The position numbers and the translations under genes are program-made. A stretch of DNA of 55,787 bases, taken from IMG/VR virus record IMGVR_UViG_3300036852_000461, positions 1-55,787 of that record, one strand, 5' to 3'. Every line of letters begins with the position of its first letter. The stretch's first letter is position 1. The DNA comes from a virus. Shown piece by piece: positions 1 to 6,894 of the stretch. The notes beneath the pieces were generated by a model. It had not been told where the DNA came from. It saw nothing but the letters and a program-made list of their open reading frames with translations, and did no database searches.

Positions 1-261
1 TTTGACCAAACGCCGGGCGAGTCGCGAGACCTCCCACACGAACAGCACGTTGGCCTCGTGCAACCGGGCGAGCATCTCGTCGAAGACAGGCCGCTTCACT
101 GCTCGATAGGCGGAGCGGTCCCGCTCCTCGAACCACTCGGTGACGTTCAGACCCTTCGCCGCGGCGACGCGCTCGATCTCAGAGCGCTGGCGTTGCGGCG
201 AGAGCGATATGCGCCGCGGATCGTGGGAGATGCGCAGATAGGCGAAGGCGCGGGGTGTCAC
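1..261 (-). CDS. int: Large serine recombinase (integrase), N-terminal part; continues at 55787
   Basis: This is the catalytic start of the phage integrase, a site-specific recombinase that joins attP to the host attB. The 87 codons encode the resolvase fold start: FAYLRIS with Ser12 as the expected nucleophile, then SLSPQRQRSEIERVA and the helix with EVSRLARRLVK. The GTG start at 261 overlaps the stop of the membrane-protein gene as GTGA, which fixes the start. The reading frame runs off base 1 at a codon boundary and continues in the same frame from base 55787 (LLDRLEELGVRLVSVTEG), giving 468 residues in all, a normal length for this family. The split is therefore an artefact of where the circle was opened. 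It is the last gene of the minus-strand lysogeny operon. Confidence 0.95.
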   Translation of the reverse strand, partial: MTPRAFAYLRISHDPRRISLSPQRQRSEIERVAAAKGLNVTEWFEERDRSAYRAVKRPVFDEMLARLHEANVLFVWEVSRLARRLVK

Positions 262-485
262 TCTGGTTTGTTGTGGCCCTGACGATCACGAAGCTCTCTG
301 AGCTGCCGCTTGCGAAGCTCGGTCTTCTCGGAGGCTTCGACGTATCCGCCGAGGAATATCACTCCGCCTAGGACTGCACCCACGATGTTGACCCATGTGG
401 CGGTCGTTCCGAACAGCGCCACCATAAAGCCGACCACGAACCAGCCAGCGATCGCACCGAGCATGAAGACCAGGAGCTTGCCCAT
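258..485 (-). CDS. Small membrane protein of the lysogeny operon
   Basis: A 75-residue protein with two hydrophobic segments (about residues 4-27 and 31-47) and a charged tail rich in Arg, Glu and Lys, so probably a two-pass inner-membrane protein with a cytoplasmic tail. The start ATG at 485 has a strong Shine-Dalgarno run (GGAGGAGG on the minus strand). It lies between the lipoprotein gene and the integrase and overlaps the integrase start by 4 bp, so it is probably transcribed in the lysogen. Its position suggests superinfection exclusion or lysogenic conversion, but nothing in the sequence proves that. Family not recognised. Confidence 0.75.
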   Translation of the reverse strand: MGKLLVFMLGAIAGWFVVGFMVALFGTTATWVNIVGAVLGGVIFLGGYVEASEKTELRKRQLRELRDRQGHNKPE

Positions 486-528
486 TTCCTATTCCTCCTC
501 CGTCGCTCGCAAGGCGCTCACGCCGCGT

Positions 529-897
529 TCAACTGAACCCACACTCCGACTTCGTGAACGACTCGATCTTGTCGCGCGCTCTTCGGAAGCGCGCACCCTC
601 GGAGGGCTTGGTCAGCTGACCCCTCGGGCGTTGGTAGTAGGCGATCAGGTCGGCGTACGCATCGCGCACCTGCGTTGGTGCGACCGCTTCGCGCTTCCGG
701 TACTCCGCCACGAGGTCGGCGCTCCCCTTGTCACTGGTCGCATCGACGCCTGACATCACGGTGGCGATGTCGATGTCGTGCTGGGTGTCGTCGTAGACCG
801 CGCAATAGGCCTTGACTTCGGCGGCGTTCTTTCTTCCTCCGCCACATGCGACGGTGAGGATCAGGAGGACAGTAAGGACCGGCACGACGCGGTTCAT
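529..897 (-). CDS. Lipoprotein of the lysogeny operon
   Basis: A 122-residue protein with a classical lipoprotein signal peptide: MNR, a hydrophobic stretch of about 14 residues, then the lipobox LTVAC with the lipidated Cys near residue 18, followed by GGG. The mature part is charged and mostly helical, with two further cysteines (AYC and SEC) that could form a disulfide outside the cell. The ATG overlaps the stop of the XRE regulator (ATGA at 894-897), so it is translationally coupled to it and is expected in the lysogen. Prophage lipoproteins beside the repressor often block DNA entry of related phages (Ltp of phage TP-J34 is an example). That role is inferred here. Confidence 0.8.
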   Translation of the reverse strand: MNRVVPVLTVLLILTVACGGGRKNAAEVKAYCAVYDDTQHDIDIATVMSGVDATSDKGSADLVAEYRKREAVAPTQVRDAYADLIAYYQRPRGQLTKPSEGARFRRARDKIESFTKSECGFS

Positions 898-1322
898 CTG
901 ATGGCTTCCTCGCTTGCGCGGAGCATCCGCAGATAGTCGAGCGCCTTCGTCTTCGCCTCCTGCGTGAGGGTGGGATCGGCCGTGATCCCAAGTTCTGCGG
1001 TGCTTGGTATTCCTGGCACGCTGCTCCGACCGACATGAGCAAGATGGCTGAACATCGCGTCGTAGTCGGAGCGCTCAAAGAGTTCCTCAAGCTGCGACGC
1101 GGTCGCACCAAGCGCTCGGGCCATTTTCCAGAGCGTGTTCGCTGGCGGAACGTCCCCCGTCTCTACCTGGCGCCAACGACTATGGCTGATACCACTATCC
1201 CGTGACATCTGCCGTACCGAGCGGTCTCCTCGAAGTTCACGGATGTAGTTTCCCAGATCAGACGAACGCCTTTGCCTCGCGGTCACTCCGAAAACGTACC
1301 GCGCGCCCAGAAAATTCGCCAT
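894..1322 (-). CDS. XRE-family transcriptional regulator, candidate lysogeny repressor
   Basis: A 142-residue protein from the ATG at 1322. An N-terminal helix-turn-helix of the XRE type covers about residues 22-80: LGNYIRELRGDRSVRQMSRD, then SGISHSRWRQVETG and ALGATASQLEELF. The rest (about 60 residues) is helical and is not a LexA-type peptidase domain, so no self-cleavage is predicted. A GTG at 1286 is an alternative start closer to the DNA-binding domain. It heads the minus-strand operon lipoprotein, membrane protein, integrase and faces a second XRE gene at 1472, the classic arrangement of a repressor/Cro switch. Which of the two is the maintenance repressor is inferred from its operon partners. 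Confidence 0.75.
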   Translation of the reverse strand: MANFLGARYVFGVTARQRRSSDLGNYIRELRGDRSVRQMSRDSGISHSRWRQVETGDVPPANTLWKMARALGATASQLEELFERSDYDAMFSHLAHVGRSSVPGIPSTAELGITADPTLTQEAKTKALDYLRMLRASEEAIR

Positions 1323-1455
1323 AACTCGCCAGCGAACCCAGCGAATTAGCGCTGCTTGAACATGCTGACCAGGGGTTACATCCCTGTGTTTCGGCTGGCT
1401 AGGGGTCCTCTTGTTACTCATTGGGCGAACCTCTTGACTTTCGCTGCCATTCGCC
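1313..1455. promoter_or_regulatory. Divergent control region with repeated TTCGC half-sites (putative operators)
   Basis: The gap between the divergent XRE genes carries seven copies of a TTCGC-like half-site: 1315-1320, 1326-1330 (partial), 1332-1337, 1341-1347, 1424-1430, 1440-1445 and 1450-1455. AATTCGC at 1313-1319 and GCGAATT at 1341-1347 form a perfect inverted repeat. CCAGCGAA occurs twice in direct orientation at 1329-1336 and 1338-1345. GCGAA at 1425-1429 and TTCGC at 1440-1444 flank the -35 box of the rightward promoter. Clustering next to both start sites suggests operators for one or both regulators. No binding data exist. Confidence 0.55.
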
Positions 1456-1463
1456 AGTAAGCT
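1434..1463 (+). promoter_or_regulatory. Rightward early promoter, probably leaderless
   Basis: TTGACT (1434-1439) and TAAGCT (1458-1463) with an 18-bp spacer match a housekeeping-sigma promoter with an actinobacterial TAnnnT -10. Transcription would start at about 1470-1472, at the ATG of the XRE gene at 1472, which lacks a Shine-Dalgarno sequence. Two half-sites sit inside the spacer, so a bound repressor would block it. It is the only clear promoter I see for the long early operon. Confidence 0.6.
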
Positions 1464-1471
1464 TTCCACGC

Positions 1472-1711
1472 ATGGACAGAACAATCAACCACCAAGCTCT
1501 CCGCCACATGCGCAAGCTCGGCGGGATCAAGGCCAACCGGCTCGCTGCAGCGGCTGGCATCTCGACCTCGTATCTCTGCGAGATCGAGCAGGGAAAAAAG
1601 AATCCTTCCTTCGATGTGGTGAAGCGTCTGGCTACCGCGCTCGGCACCGACGTCACTTCTCTTTTTTGGGTGAAACCGCAGAAAACTGACAAGGTGCGGC
1701 ATGCTTCCTAA
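1472..1711 (+). CDS. Small XRE-family regulator (Cro-like)
   Basis: A 79-residue single-domain helix-turn-helix protein: LRHMRKLGGIKANRLAAAAG, then ISTSYLCEIEQGKKNPSF (recognition helix) and VKRLATALGTDVTSLF. It is almost only the DNA-binding domain, as in Cro or short repressor proteins. The ATG lies about 8 bp after a TAAGCT -10 box, so the mRNA is probably leaderless. It is the first gene of the rightward early operon and opposes the regulator at 894-1322. It could equally be a positive early regulator. Confidence 0.85.
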   Translation: MDRTINHQALRHMRKLGGIKANRLAAAAGISTSYLCEIEQGKKNPSFDVVKRLATALGTDVTSLFWVKPQKTDKVRHAS

Positions 1712-1892
1712 CCCCGCCGCGACCCTCGCACATTTGTGTGACATCGTTGAAAACCGTCTCCTTTCGTCCGAGGTCCCGAAGAACATTCCTCGTTCTTCGT
1801 CGGTTCAAAAGCGCCCATTTGAACCACGAACGTCTGTTCCTACCCAATCACTCTCCCGCGACAGGCGCAAAGCGGCTGGTGAGGTCGCATGA
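1701..1892 (+). CDS. Small hypothetical protein
   Basis: A 63-residue Arg/Ser/Pro-rich protein with no recognised domain. Its ATG lies inside the end of the XRE gene and its TGA overlaps the next start (ATGA at 1889-1892). This chained overlap, the norm in this genome, is the main support. Composition is basic and low in hydrophobics, so it may be a nucleic-acid binding or regulatory peptide. Confidence 0.5.
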   Translation: MLPNPAATLAHLCDIVENRLLSSEVPKNIPRSSSVQKRPFEPRTSVPTQSLSRDRRKAAGEVA

Positions 1893-2041
1893 AACGCACG
1901 GCCAATGCCTGTCGCGTATGCGGATCGGACAAGCCGCTCTCGTCTCGTCGCATGCCCGACGGCTTCTTCGCTCGGGTGTGTGACGACTGCGCCCCCCCCA
2001 GTCCGAACCCTCGGGACTGCGGGCACGGAGCCACCTCGTGA
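1889..2041 (+). CDS. 50-residue zinc-ribbon protein
   Basis: A short gene of 50 residues. It has two Cys pairs, CRVC near the N-terminus and CDDC about 25 residues later, followed by CGHG, a minimal zinc ribbon. It starts with ATG overlapping the previous stop. The first of many small zinc-binding proteins in the early region; function unknown. Confidence 0.6.
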   Translation: MKRTANACRVCGSDKPLSSRRMPDGFFARVCDDCAPPSPNPRDCGHGATS

Positions 2042-2090
2042 CGTTCAAAGAACGCGTCCAGGGCCGCATCAGCAGCCGGGCGGTGTCGGG

Positions 2091-2387
2091 ATGAATCTCG
2101 TCGTCGGACGTCGCTACCGGATCGCCTTCCGCGAGCCCGGCTTCGACGTCCTGATCGTCCGTGTGGGTGAGTACCTCGGCGACGAGCCCGGCCTGACCGT
2201 CGAGAGCGGTCACGCGTTCCGACTCGATGCGCACACGCACGCGTACCTGCTCATCACGCCGTCGCTGCTGATCGGCGCGGAAGAGATCGATGCGAACGAG
2301 AAGCAAACGCAGAGAGCGACCGCGCGAACGGTCGCTCTCAACGCGCGGCCAGCGGAGGTCGCGCGCGAACACAGTACCTCGGCTTAA
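2091..2387 (+). CDS. Hypothetical early protein
   Basis: A 98-residue protein. The first 70 residues look like a small beta-rich fold (RYRIAFREPGFDVLIVRVGE and FRLDAHTHAYLLITPSLLIG). The C-terminus is charged. The ATG follows a short 18-codon run that ends at 2093. Family not recognised. Confidence 0.6.
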   Translation: MNLVVGRRYRIAFREPGFDVLIVRVGEYLGDEPGLTVESGHAFRLDAHTHAYLLITPSLLIGAEEIDANEKQTQRATARTVALNARPAEVAREHSTSA

Positions 2388-2408
2388 GGCCGAGAGAAAG
2401 GCCAGCGG

Positions 2409-2657
2409 ATGAACTTGACCAAGGAACGCTTCCCAGCCGCGGTGGAGGTGGTGCGCGAGGTGTTCGGAGCCGATGCGACGGTCGTCGAGGATCCCGAGGT
2501 CTGCACGAAATGCGGTCTGAGATTCGACGAGCCGTTCCGACACCTGCCTGCCGAGTTGGGCGGTGGTTGCATCGATCTCGAAGACCCGACGTGCCCGATG
2601 TGCGGCGGCTTCCCGGGTTTCTGTTCGCAGTGGTGCGAGCTTGCGAGGCTGCGATGA
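2409..2657 (+). CDS. Zinc-finger early protein
   Basis: An 82-residue protein with a split zinc site, CTKC near residue 32 and CPMC near residue 63, plus two C-terminal cysteines (FCSQWCEL). The N-terminal part is helical and acidic. The stop overlaps the start of the HNH gene (ATGA at 2654-2657). Function unknown. Confidence 0.65.
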   Translation: MNLTKERFPAAVEVVREVFGADATVVEDPEVCTKCGLRFDEPFRHLPAELGGGCIDLEDPTCPMCGGFPGFCSQWCELARLR

Positions 2658-3232
2658 AGCGCGACCCAATGGAGCGGTTCCTTTCGTTCGTGCGGATCGA
2701 TGTCGATGGCTGCTGGATCTGGACGGGCTACATCACACCGGACGGGTATGGCCAGTTCTGGGCCGACGGAACGAACCACCGAGCGCACAAATGGATCTAC
2801 GAGCAAACACACGGCCCCGTGCCGTCCGGACGTGAACTCGACCACTTCAGATGCGATAAGCGCGCCTGTGCGCATCCCGACCACGTTCGCTCGGTCACAA
2901 CTCGCGAGAACGTCCTGCGCGGTCGGGGATCCGCAGCCAGGAAGCGCGCTCAGACGCATTGCGTCAACGGACATGAGTTCGACGAGGACAACACCTATAT
3001 CCGTTTGAACGGGGCGCGGAGCTGCATCGCATGCCAACGAGAACGCCAGCGTGCTCGTTACATCACACGCGCTCGTCGGGTTCCGACACATTGTCCCCAG
3101 GGCCACCCATACACGCCCGAGAACACCAGGGTCTACTGGACCAAACAGGGTCGGCGAAAGACCCGATGCCGGACTTGTCATCGCGAGAAGAGCAGAGCGC
3201 GACGTCGTGAATTGGCTCGGAGCGTGGCATGA
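2654..3232 (+). CDS. HNH homing-type endonuclease 1
   Basis: A 192-residue protein of the phage HNH family. CWIWTGYITPDGYGQF opens the domain, HRAHKWIYEQTHGPVPSG leads to the ELDHFRCDKRACAHPDHVR core that carries the nuclease His residues and the Cys ligands. The C-terminal half has two repeated zinc units of the form THCxxGH then CxxC. The same C-terminal unit recurs in the HNH proteins at 31565, 48361 and 50283, so these are probably paralogues. It sits in frame within the overlap-coupled operon, probably as a free-standing homing endonuclease. Confidence 0.85.
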   Translation: MKRDPMERFLSFVRIDVDGCWIWTGYITPDGYGQFWADGTNHRAHKWIYEQTHGPVPSGRELDHFRCDKRACAHPDHVRSVTTRENVLRGRGSAARKRAQTHCVNGHEFDEDNTYIRLNGARSCIACQRERQRARYITRARRVPTHCPQGHPYTPENTRVYWTKQGRRKTRCRTCHREKSRARRRELARSVA

Positions 3233-3441
3233 CGGCCTCGACGCGCTTTACGAAAGGCGATCTGGTCCAACTGCCACGTCGTCTCGGCAGCGGCGTGGGA
3301 GTCGTCGTTCAGTCATGGCGTCGACCGCTCGACGGCGCTGAGATTTGCACAGTCCAGCACGAGGTAGGCGATCACGCCCGGGCGACGGTCGTCTGTGAAG
3401 ACGAGCTTCTGCGCGTGGGGCGGATCGAGGTGCCCACATGA
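3229..3441 (+). CDS. Small hypothetical protein (KOW/SH3-like)
   Basis: A 70-residue basic protein that looks like one small beta-barrel: FTKGDLVQLPRRLGSGVGVVVQSW, then VQHEVGDHARATVVCEDELLRVG. The pattern is like a KOW or SH3-type RNA-binding barrel, which I give as a guess. Overlaps both neighbours by 4 bp. Confidence 0.6.
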   Translation: MTASTRFTKGDLVQLPRRLGSGVGVVVQSWRRPLDGAEICTVQHEVGDHARATVVCEDELLRVGRIEVPT

Positions 3442-3809
3442 GCGAACGCACACAGTCGGCTGCGGTGCAGATTCATGTGCTCTCACCCGATGTCGACAAC
3501 ATCCGCTCCAACAGTTGGTACAAGGACGACGTAAGGACGATCTTCGCAACTCTGGGGTTCGGGATGGACCATGACTCACCGGAGCTGACAGTCAGCGGGC
3601 GCGACGACGAGTTGGCGGGATTCGCGCGCAAGCTCCGTGTCTTCGCCTCGCAGATCGATGCGACGGTCGACTGTGCCGAAGCGGCCGTCTGCTGCCCGGT
3701 GTGTGGTGAAGCGCTTCCCGAAGGTGACGCTGGCTGGGGTAGTTGTCCCCAAGCTTCCAATCATGACTCGCTGACTGCGGCCACCGAGCCCGCCGAGGTG
3801 TTGTCGTGA
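3438..3809 (+). CDS. Hypothetical protein with C-terminal zinc site
   Basis: A 123-residue acidic protein with a CCPVC pair near residue 85 and a lone Cys near residue 103. The N-terminal 75 residues contain no recognised motif. ATG overlaps the previous stop and its own stop overlaps the GTG at 3806. Confidence 0.6.
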   Translation: MSERTQSAAVQIHVLSPDVDNIRSNSWYKDDVRTIFATLGFGMDHDSPELTVSGRDDELAGFARKLRVFASQIDATVDCAEAAVCCPVCGEALPEGDAGWGSCPQASNHDSLTAATEPAEVLS

Positions 3810-4105
3810 CCGCCTCTTGTGAGTTCGACGCCGCCGCGCATGTCCTCCGTGCGCCGTGCCTGATCCACGCGACCGAGGCGCACATCGACGACAGCCGGTG
3901 CGACATCCAGTGGGAGTCGATTCTCGAGCTGCCGTGGTCGGACGGACAGCAGGTGCTGATCGATCTCGCCTTCGAGCTCTGGACCGGGCACAGCCGCGGG
4001 GAGTCGAGCTTCTGCGACCTGTTCCGTTACGTCGACGAGGAGTCGTTCGATCGTGCGGTGGACGCACTGCTCATCCGGCGTGGGCGCACGCAGGCGGTGG
4101 CGTAG
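3806..4105 (+). CDS. Hypothetical early protein
   Basis: A 99-residue acidic, mostly helical protein from GTG at 3806 (GTGA overlap with the upstream stop). Contains ILELPWSDGQQVLIDLAFELW and a following helix pair (FDRAVDALLIRRG). No recognised domain. Confidence 0.6.
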   Translation: MTASCEFDAAAHVLRAPCLIHATEAHIDDSRCDIQWESILELPWSDGQQVLIDLAFELWTGHSRGESSFCDLFRYVDEESFDRAVDALLIRRGRTQAVA

Positions 4106-4255
4106 GTGGGTCGTCAGGCCGAGCGCAACCGGATGTCGGCGATGCTCGCCCACGAGCCGCAGTGCACAGATGGACGACGCGAATGTCGGTCGTGCAGGGC
4201 GATTCGGGACCGCCAGAAGTGGGAGCGGCAGAAGGAGGCACGTCGTGCCGCGTAA
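4106..4255 (+). CDS. 49-residue zinc-ribbon peptide
   Basis: A short gene from the GTG directly after the previous stop. It encodes a very basic peptide with Cys at about 20, 28 and 31 (CTDGRRECRSC) and an Arg/Lys-rich helix. The short Cys-rich plus basic-helix layout recurs in phages as DNA- or RNA-binding peptides. Its end overlaps the nuclease start. Confidence 0.5.
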   Translation: MGRQAERNRMSAMLAHEPQCTDGRRECRSCRAIRDRQKWERQKEARRAA

Positions 4256-5183
4256 CGCGACGACGGGATCCGGCGGCCGGTACTACACGTGGAGAAAGGA
4301 GAAGTTCTGGAGCGTGACTACCCTCATCAGCCAGGGCCTCCCGAAGGGCGAGGTCCTCGTCAACTGGGCGAAGAAGTTCACCGCCGAGTACGCGTGCGCG
4401 AACATCGAGCAACTCAACGCGTTGCTCAAGCCGAACGCCGACGGCAAGATCGACCGTCAGGGCGCGATCGACTGGTTGAAGGAAGCATCGTTCCGTTCGC
4501 GGGACCGAGCCGCCGATATCGGCTCGAAGTTCCATGAAGCCGCCGAATCCTACAAGCTCGGAAAACCGCGGCCTCCATGGCCAGAAGAGATCCGTGGTCG
4601 CATGGCCGCCTTCGACAAGTGGCTTGCCGACTTCAAACCCGAGTTCAAGGTCGTCGAGGCTTCGGTCTACAACCGCTCCGAGCATTACGCCGGGACGATG
4701 GATGCGATCGTCACGCTGAAGGTCGATCGCGACGCGCTCGAGACGGTCTTCGCTTTCGATGGCGGTGGGCTGTTCGCGCCGGACATCGATCTCGATGCAG
4801 ATGGCGGACTAACCCTGCTCGTTGACTACAAGACCTCGAAGACCGGCATCTATCCCGAGGTCGGGCTCCAGCTGTGCGCCTACCGCAACGCCGAGTTCAT
4901 CGCCATGCCCGACGGCACTGAGGTCGTGATGCCGAAGGTGCATGGCTGCGCAGCCCTGCACATCAAGGACATGGACGATCCGATGACCGACCCCGACAAG
5001 CCGTACGACTTCATCGGGGTGGTGAGCGACGACGAAGTCTTCCGTGCCTTCCAGTACTGCCGCGAGAACTTCCGCTGGCGCGAGCAGCTGTCCAAGCGTG
5101 TGCTCGGTGGACACATCCTGCCCGGCCTGCCGGCCTCAGCCGCAGAGCAGGCCCGCGTGCTCGATCTGGAGGCGGCGAAGTGA
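4245..5183 (+). CDS. PD-(D/E)XK nuclease, RecB/Cas4-like
   Basis: A 312-residue protein of the PD-(D/E)XK superfamily, probably an exonuclease used in phage recombination or end processing. Motifs in order: an N-terminal helix with FWSVTTLISQGLPKG, a helix with GSKFHEAAESYKLG (the conserved His), YAGTMDAIVTL near residue 150 (first acidic catalytic residue), LLVDYKTSKTG near 193 (D-x-K catalytic pair) and QLCAYRNAEF near 208 (Q-x-x-x-Y motif). There is no cysteine cluster of the Cas4 type. I chose GTG at 4245 because it follows the upstream peptide closely and gives a conventional N-terminus. The next gene starts within its stop codon. Confidence 0.8.
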   Translation: MPRNATTGSGGRYYTWRKEKFWSVTTLISQGLPKGEVLVNWAKKFTAEYACANIEQLNALLKPNADGKIDRQGAIDWLKEASFRSRDRAADIGSKFHEAAESYKLGKPRPPWPEEIRGRMAAFDKWLADFKPEFKVVEASVYNRSEHYAGTMDAIVTLKVDRDALETVFAFDGGGLFAPDIDLDADGGLTLLVDYKTSKTGIYPEVGLQLCAYRNAEFIAMPDGTEVVMPKVHGCAALHIKDMDDPMTDPDKPYDFIGVVSDDEVFRAFQYCRENFRWREQLSKRVLGGHILPGLPASAAEQARVLDLEAAK

Positions 5184-6271
5184 CCATCCAACCGATCGGC
5201 ATCCAGCAAGGCATGCGAGAACTCGGGCGGATCCGCCTGGGGAAGAAGGGCGACAAGGGCCAGCCGCAGAAGCTGACGAAGTTCCGGTTGACCTCGGCCT
5301 CGGAGTTCCTGATCGCCAAGGTCGCCGAGGTCTACGGCGGAACGTGCCAGCCGTGGCCAGACGCGCCCGACGAAGGCATGTTTCAGGTCTTCACCGACAG
5401 CAACGAACTTGAGGTGTTGCTCGTTCCGAAGGTTAACGACCACGGCGTTCTGTCCTTCGCGTACTCGCAGCACTACGAGATGTGGAGCGGCGGCGGGTGC
5501 AAGCGTCGGTGTGACGGCATCACCGAGATGCTGAGCGACAAGCCGTGCATGTGCGATCCCGATGATCGCAAGTGCGACATCACCACGAGGGCCTCTCTGA
5601 TGCTCCCGCGCATCCCGTCGCTCGGCGTATGGAGGCTGGACACCAAGGGATACTACGCGGCGACCGAGCTACCGGGGATCTTCAACCTCCTCGCGAGCTT
5701 CGCGCACTTGGGGCGGCCGTTGCCGGCGGTCCTTCGTCTCGAACAACGATCCGTGAAGCGACCCAAGCCCGACGGCAGCGGCGTGCAGACGCAGCGGTTC
5801 ATCGTTCCCGTCATCGACCTGCCCGGCGTGACGCTCGCAGATGCCGTGCCGCAGATGATGAGCTTCAACGCGCCGCTCCTTCCGCCGGCGGGCAAGCCCG
5901 AACTTCCGAGCGGCACTGGCCTGCCTGATGACGCGAGCTTCGATCGCTCGCCTCCGCTCGGTGACCAGCCGCCGCTTCCGCAGAACGGAGGCCAGAGGGC
6001 CGAGCCGTCGACCGGCGCCGTGGGCAACGGTGCCGGCGGCGAGCTCTTCGGTGACGCGAAGACTGTGGACGTCGACGCGCTGCGGAAGAAGATCTTTGCG
6101 CAGTTCAAGCACCTGCAGATCGGTACACCCGAGCGCAGAGCACTAGTCCAGAACCGCTACGCGCTCGACTCGTTCAGCGATCTGGACGCAAGCCAGATGT
6201 CCGACCTGAGCTCGTGGCTCGCCTCGGCGAGCGCCGACGAGCTGACCGCGGCCTTCAAGACAGGGTCGTAG
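5180..6271 (+). CDS. Recombination directionality factor-like protein (Gp3-like)
   Basis: A 363-residue protein resembling the phiC31 Gp3 family, which binds the serine integrase and switches it to excision. Matching features: LGRIRLGKKGDKGQPQKLTKFRLTS at the N-terminus (the Gp3 RIRxG...P..L..FR.T pattern), VYGGTCQPW near residue 50, a middle zinc-like cluster (CKRRC, CMC, CDI) between about 107 and 135, and LGVWRLDTKGYYAATELPG. The C-terminal 130 residues are low in order and then helical. It lies far from the integrase, as in other actinophages. Family assignment is from recalled patterns, not a search. Confidence 0.7.
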   Translation: MTIQPIGIQQGMRELGRIRLGKKGDKGQPQKLTKFRLTSASEFLIAKVAEVYGGTCQPWPDAPDEGMFQVFTDSNELEVLLVPKVNDHGVLSFAYSQHYEMWSGGGCKRRCDGITEMLSDKPCMCDPDDRKCDITTRASLMLPRIPSLGVWRLDTKGYYAATELPGIFNLLASFAHLGRPLPAVLRLEQRSVKRPKPDGSGVQTQRFIVPVIDLPGVTLADAVPQMMSFNAPLLPPAGKPELPSGTGLPDDASFDRSPPLGDQPPLPQNGGQRAEPSTGAVGNGAGGELFGDAKTVDVDALRKKIFAQFKHLQIGTPERRALVQNRYALDSFSDLDASQMSDLSSWLASASADELTAAFKTGS

Positions 6272-6283
6272 ACGGGAACTCCC

Positions 6284-6565
6284 ATGACAAACCCCCGACG
6301 GGACATTTGCGCAGGTCAGAATGCCAATTCTGTAATTCGTCCACGCTCCATCCACAACGACGTCGGCATTGTCGACAGCTTCTCAACAGCCCTACGCGTC
6401 GGTTCCCACTACGACGTGAGCACCGTCGAGCACCACATCTATCTCCACGTCGAGTACGCCGGCGAGTCGCACGGCCATCACGTCTTCCTCGGAGCGCTGC
6501 CCGTCTTCCTTCGCAACGACCAGATCGCCAAGGTCGATCCGAGCGACCGGAGCTCGGCCGCATGA
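6284..6565 (+). CDS. Hypothetical early protein
   Basis: A 93-residue protein with an apparent beta-rich middle (FSTALRVGSHYDVSTVEHHIYLHVEYA) containing several His residues. No domain recognised. The stop overlaps the ATG of the membrane protein at 6562. Confidence 0.55.
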   Translation: MTNPRRDICAGQNANSVIRPRSIHNDVGIVDSFSTALRVGSHYDVSTVEHHIYLHVEYAGESHGHHVFLGALPVFLRNDQIAKVDPSDRSSAA

Positions 6566-6894
6566 CGATGGCACCCCGCCTCGGCAGAAGCGATCGCGAG
6601 CTGCTCGCGAAATACGCCCATCCCGATCGACCGCCAATGGCTCCCAGCTTCCAGACGCATCGCCCGCCAGCGCGTAGTGCGTTGCAGGCACGCGCTCCTC
6701 TGCATCGAGAGAAGCGCTACCGGGCCTCGCGTCGCGGCATCATCTTGTTCGTCTCAGTGATCGTCCTGGCGATCCTCGTCGTCGTCCTTCCGCACTCCCG
6801 AGCGCTGTGGTCGGTGCTCTTGATGGTCGACCTGCTCGCGCTCGTGCTTCACGCCCTGTGGGTCAATCCACCGAAAGAGTGGCGAGAGCGTTGA
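6562..6894 (+). CDS. Membrane protein with two TM segments
   Basis: A 110-residue protein. The first 55 residues are basic and Pro-rich. Then come two hydrophobic segments at about 56-74 (IILFVSVIVLAILVVVL) and 81-98 (LWSVLLMVDLLALVLHALW). It precedes an exported lipoprotein gene and overlaps it, so both may act at the envelope. No family recognised. Confidence 0.6.
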   Translation: MTMAPRLGRSDRELLAKYAHPDRPPMAPSFQTHRPPARSALQARAPLHREKRYRASRRGIILFVSVIVLAILVVVLPHSRALWSVLLMVDLLALVLHALWVNPPKEWRER

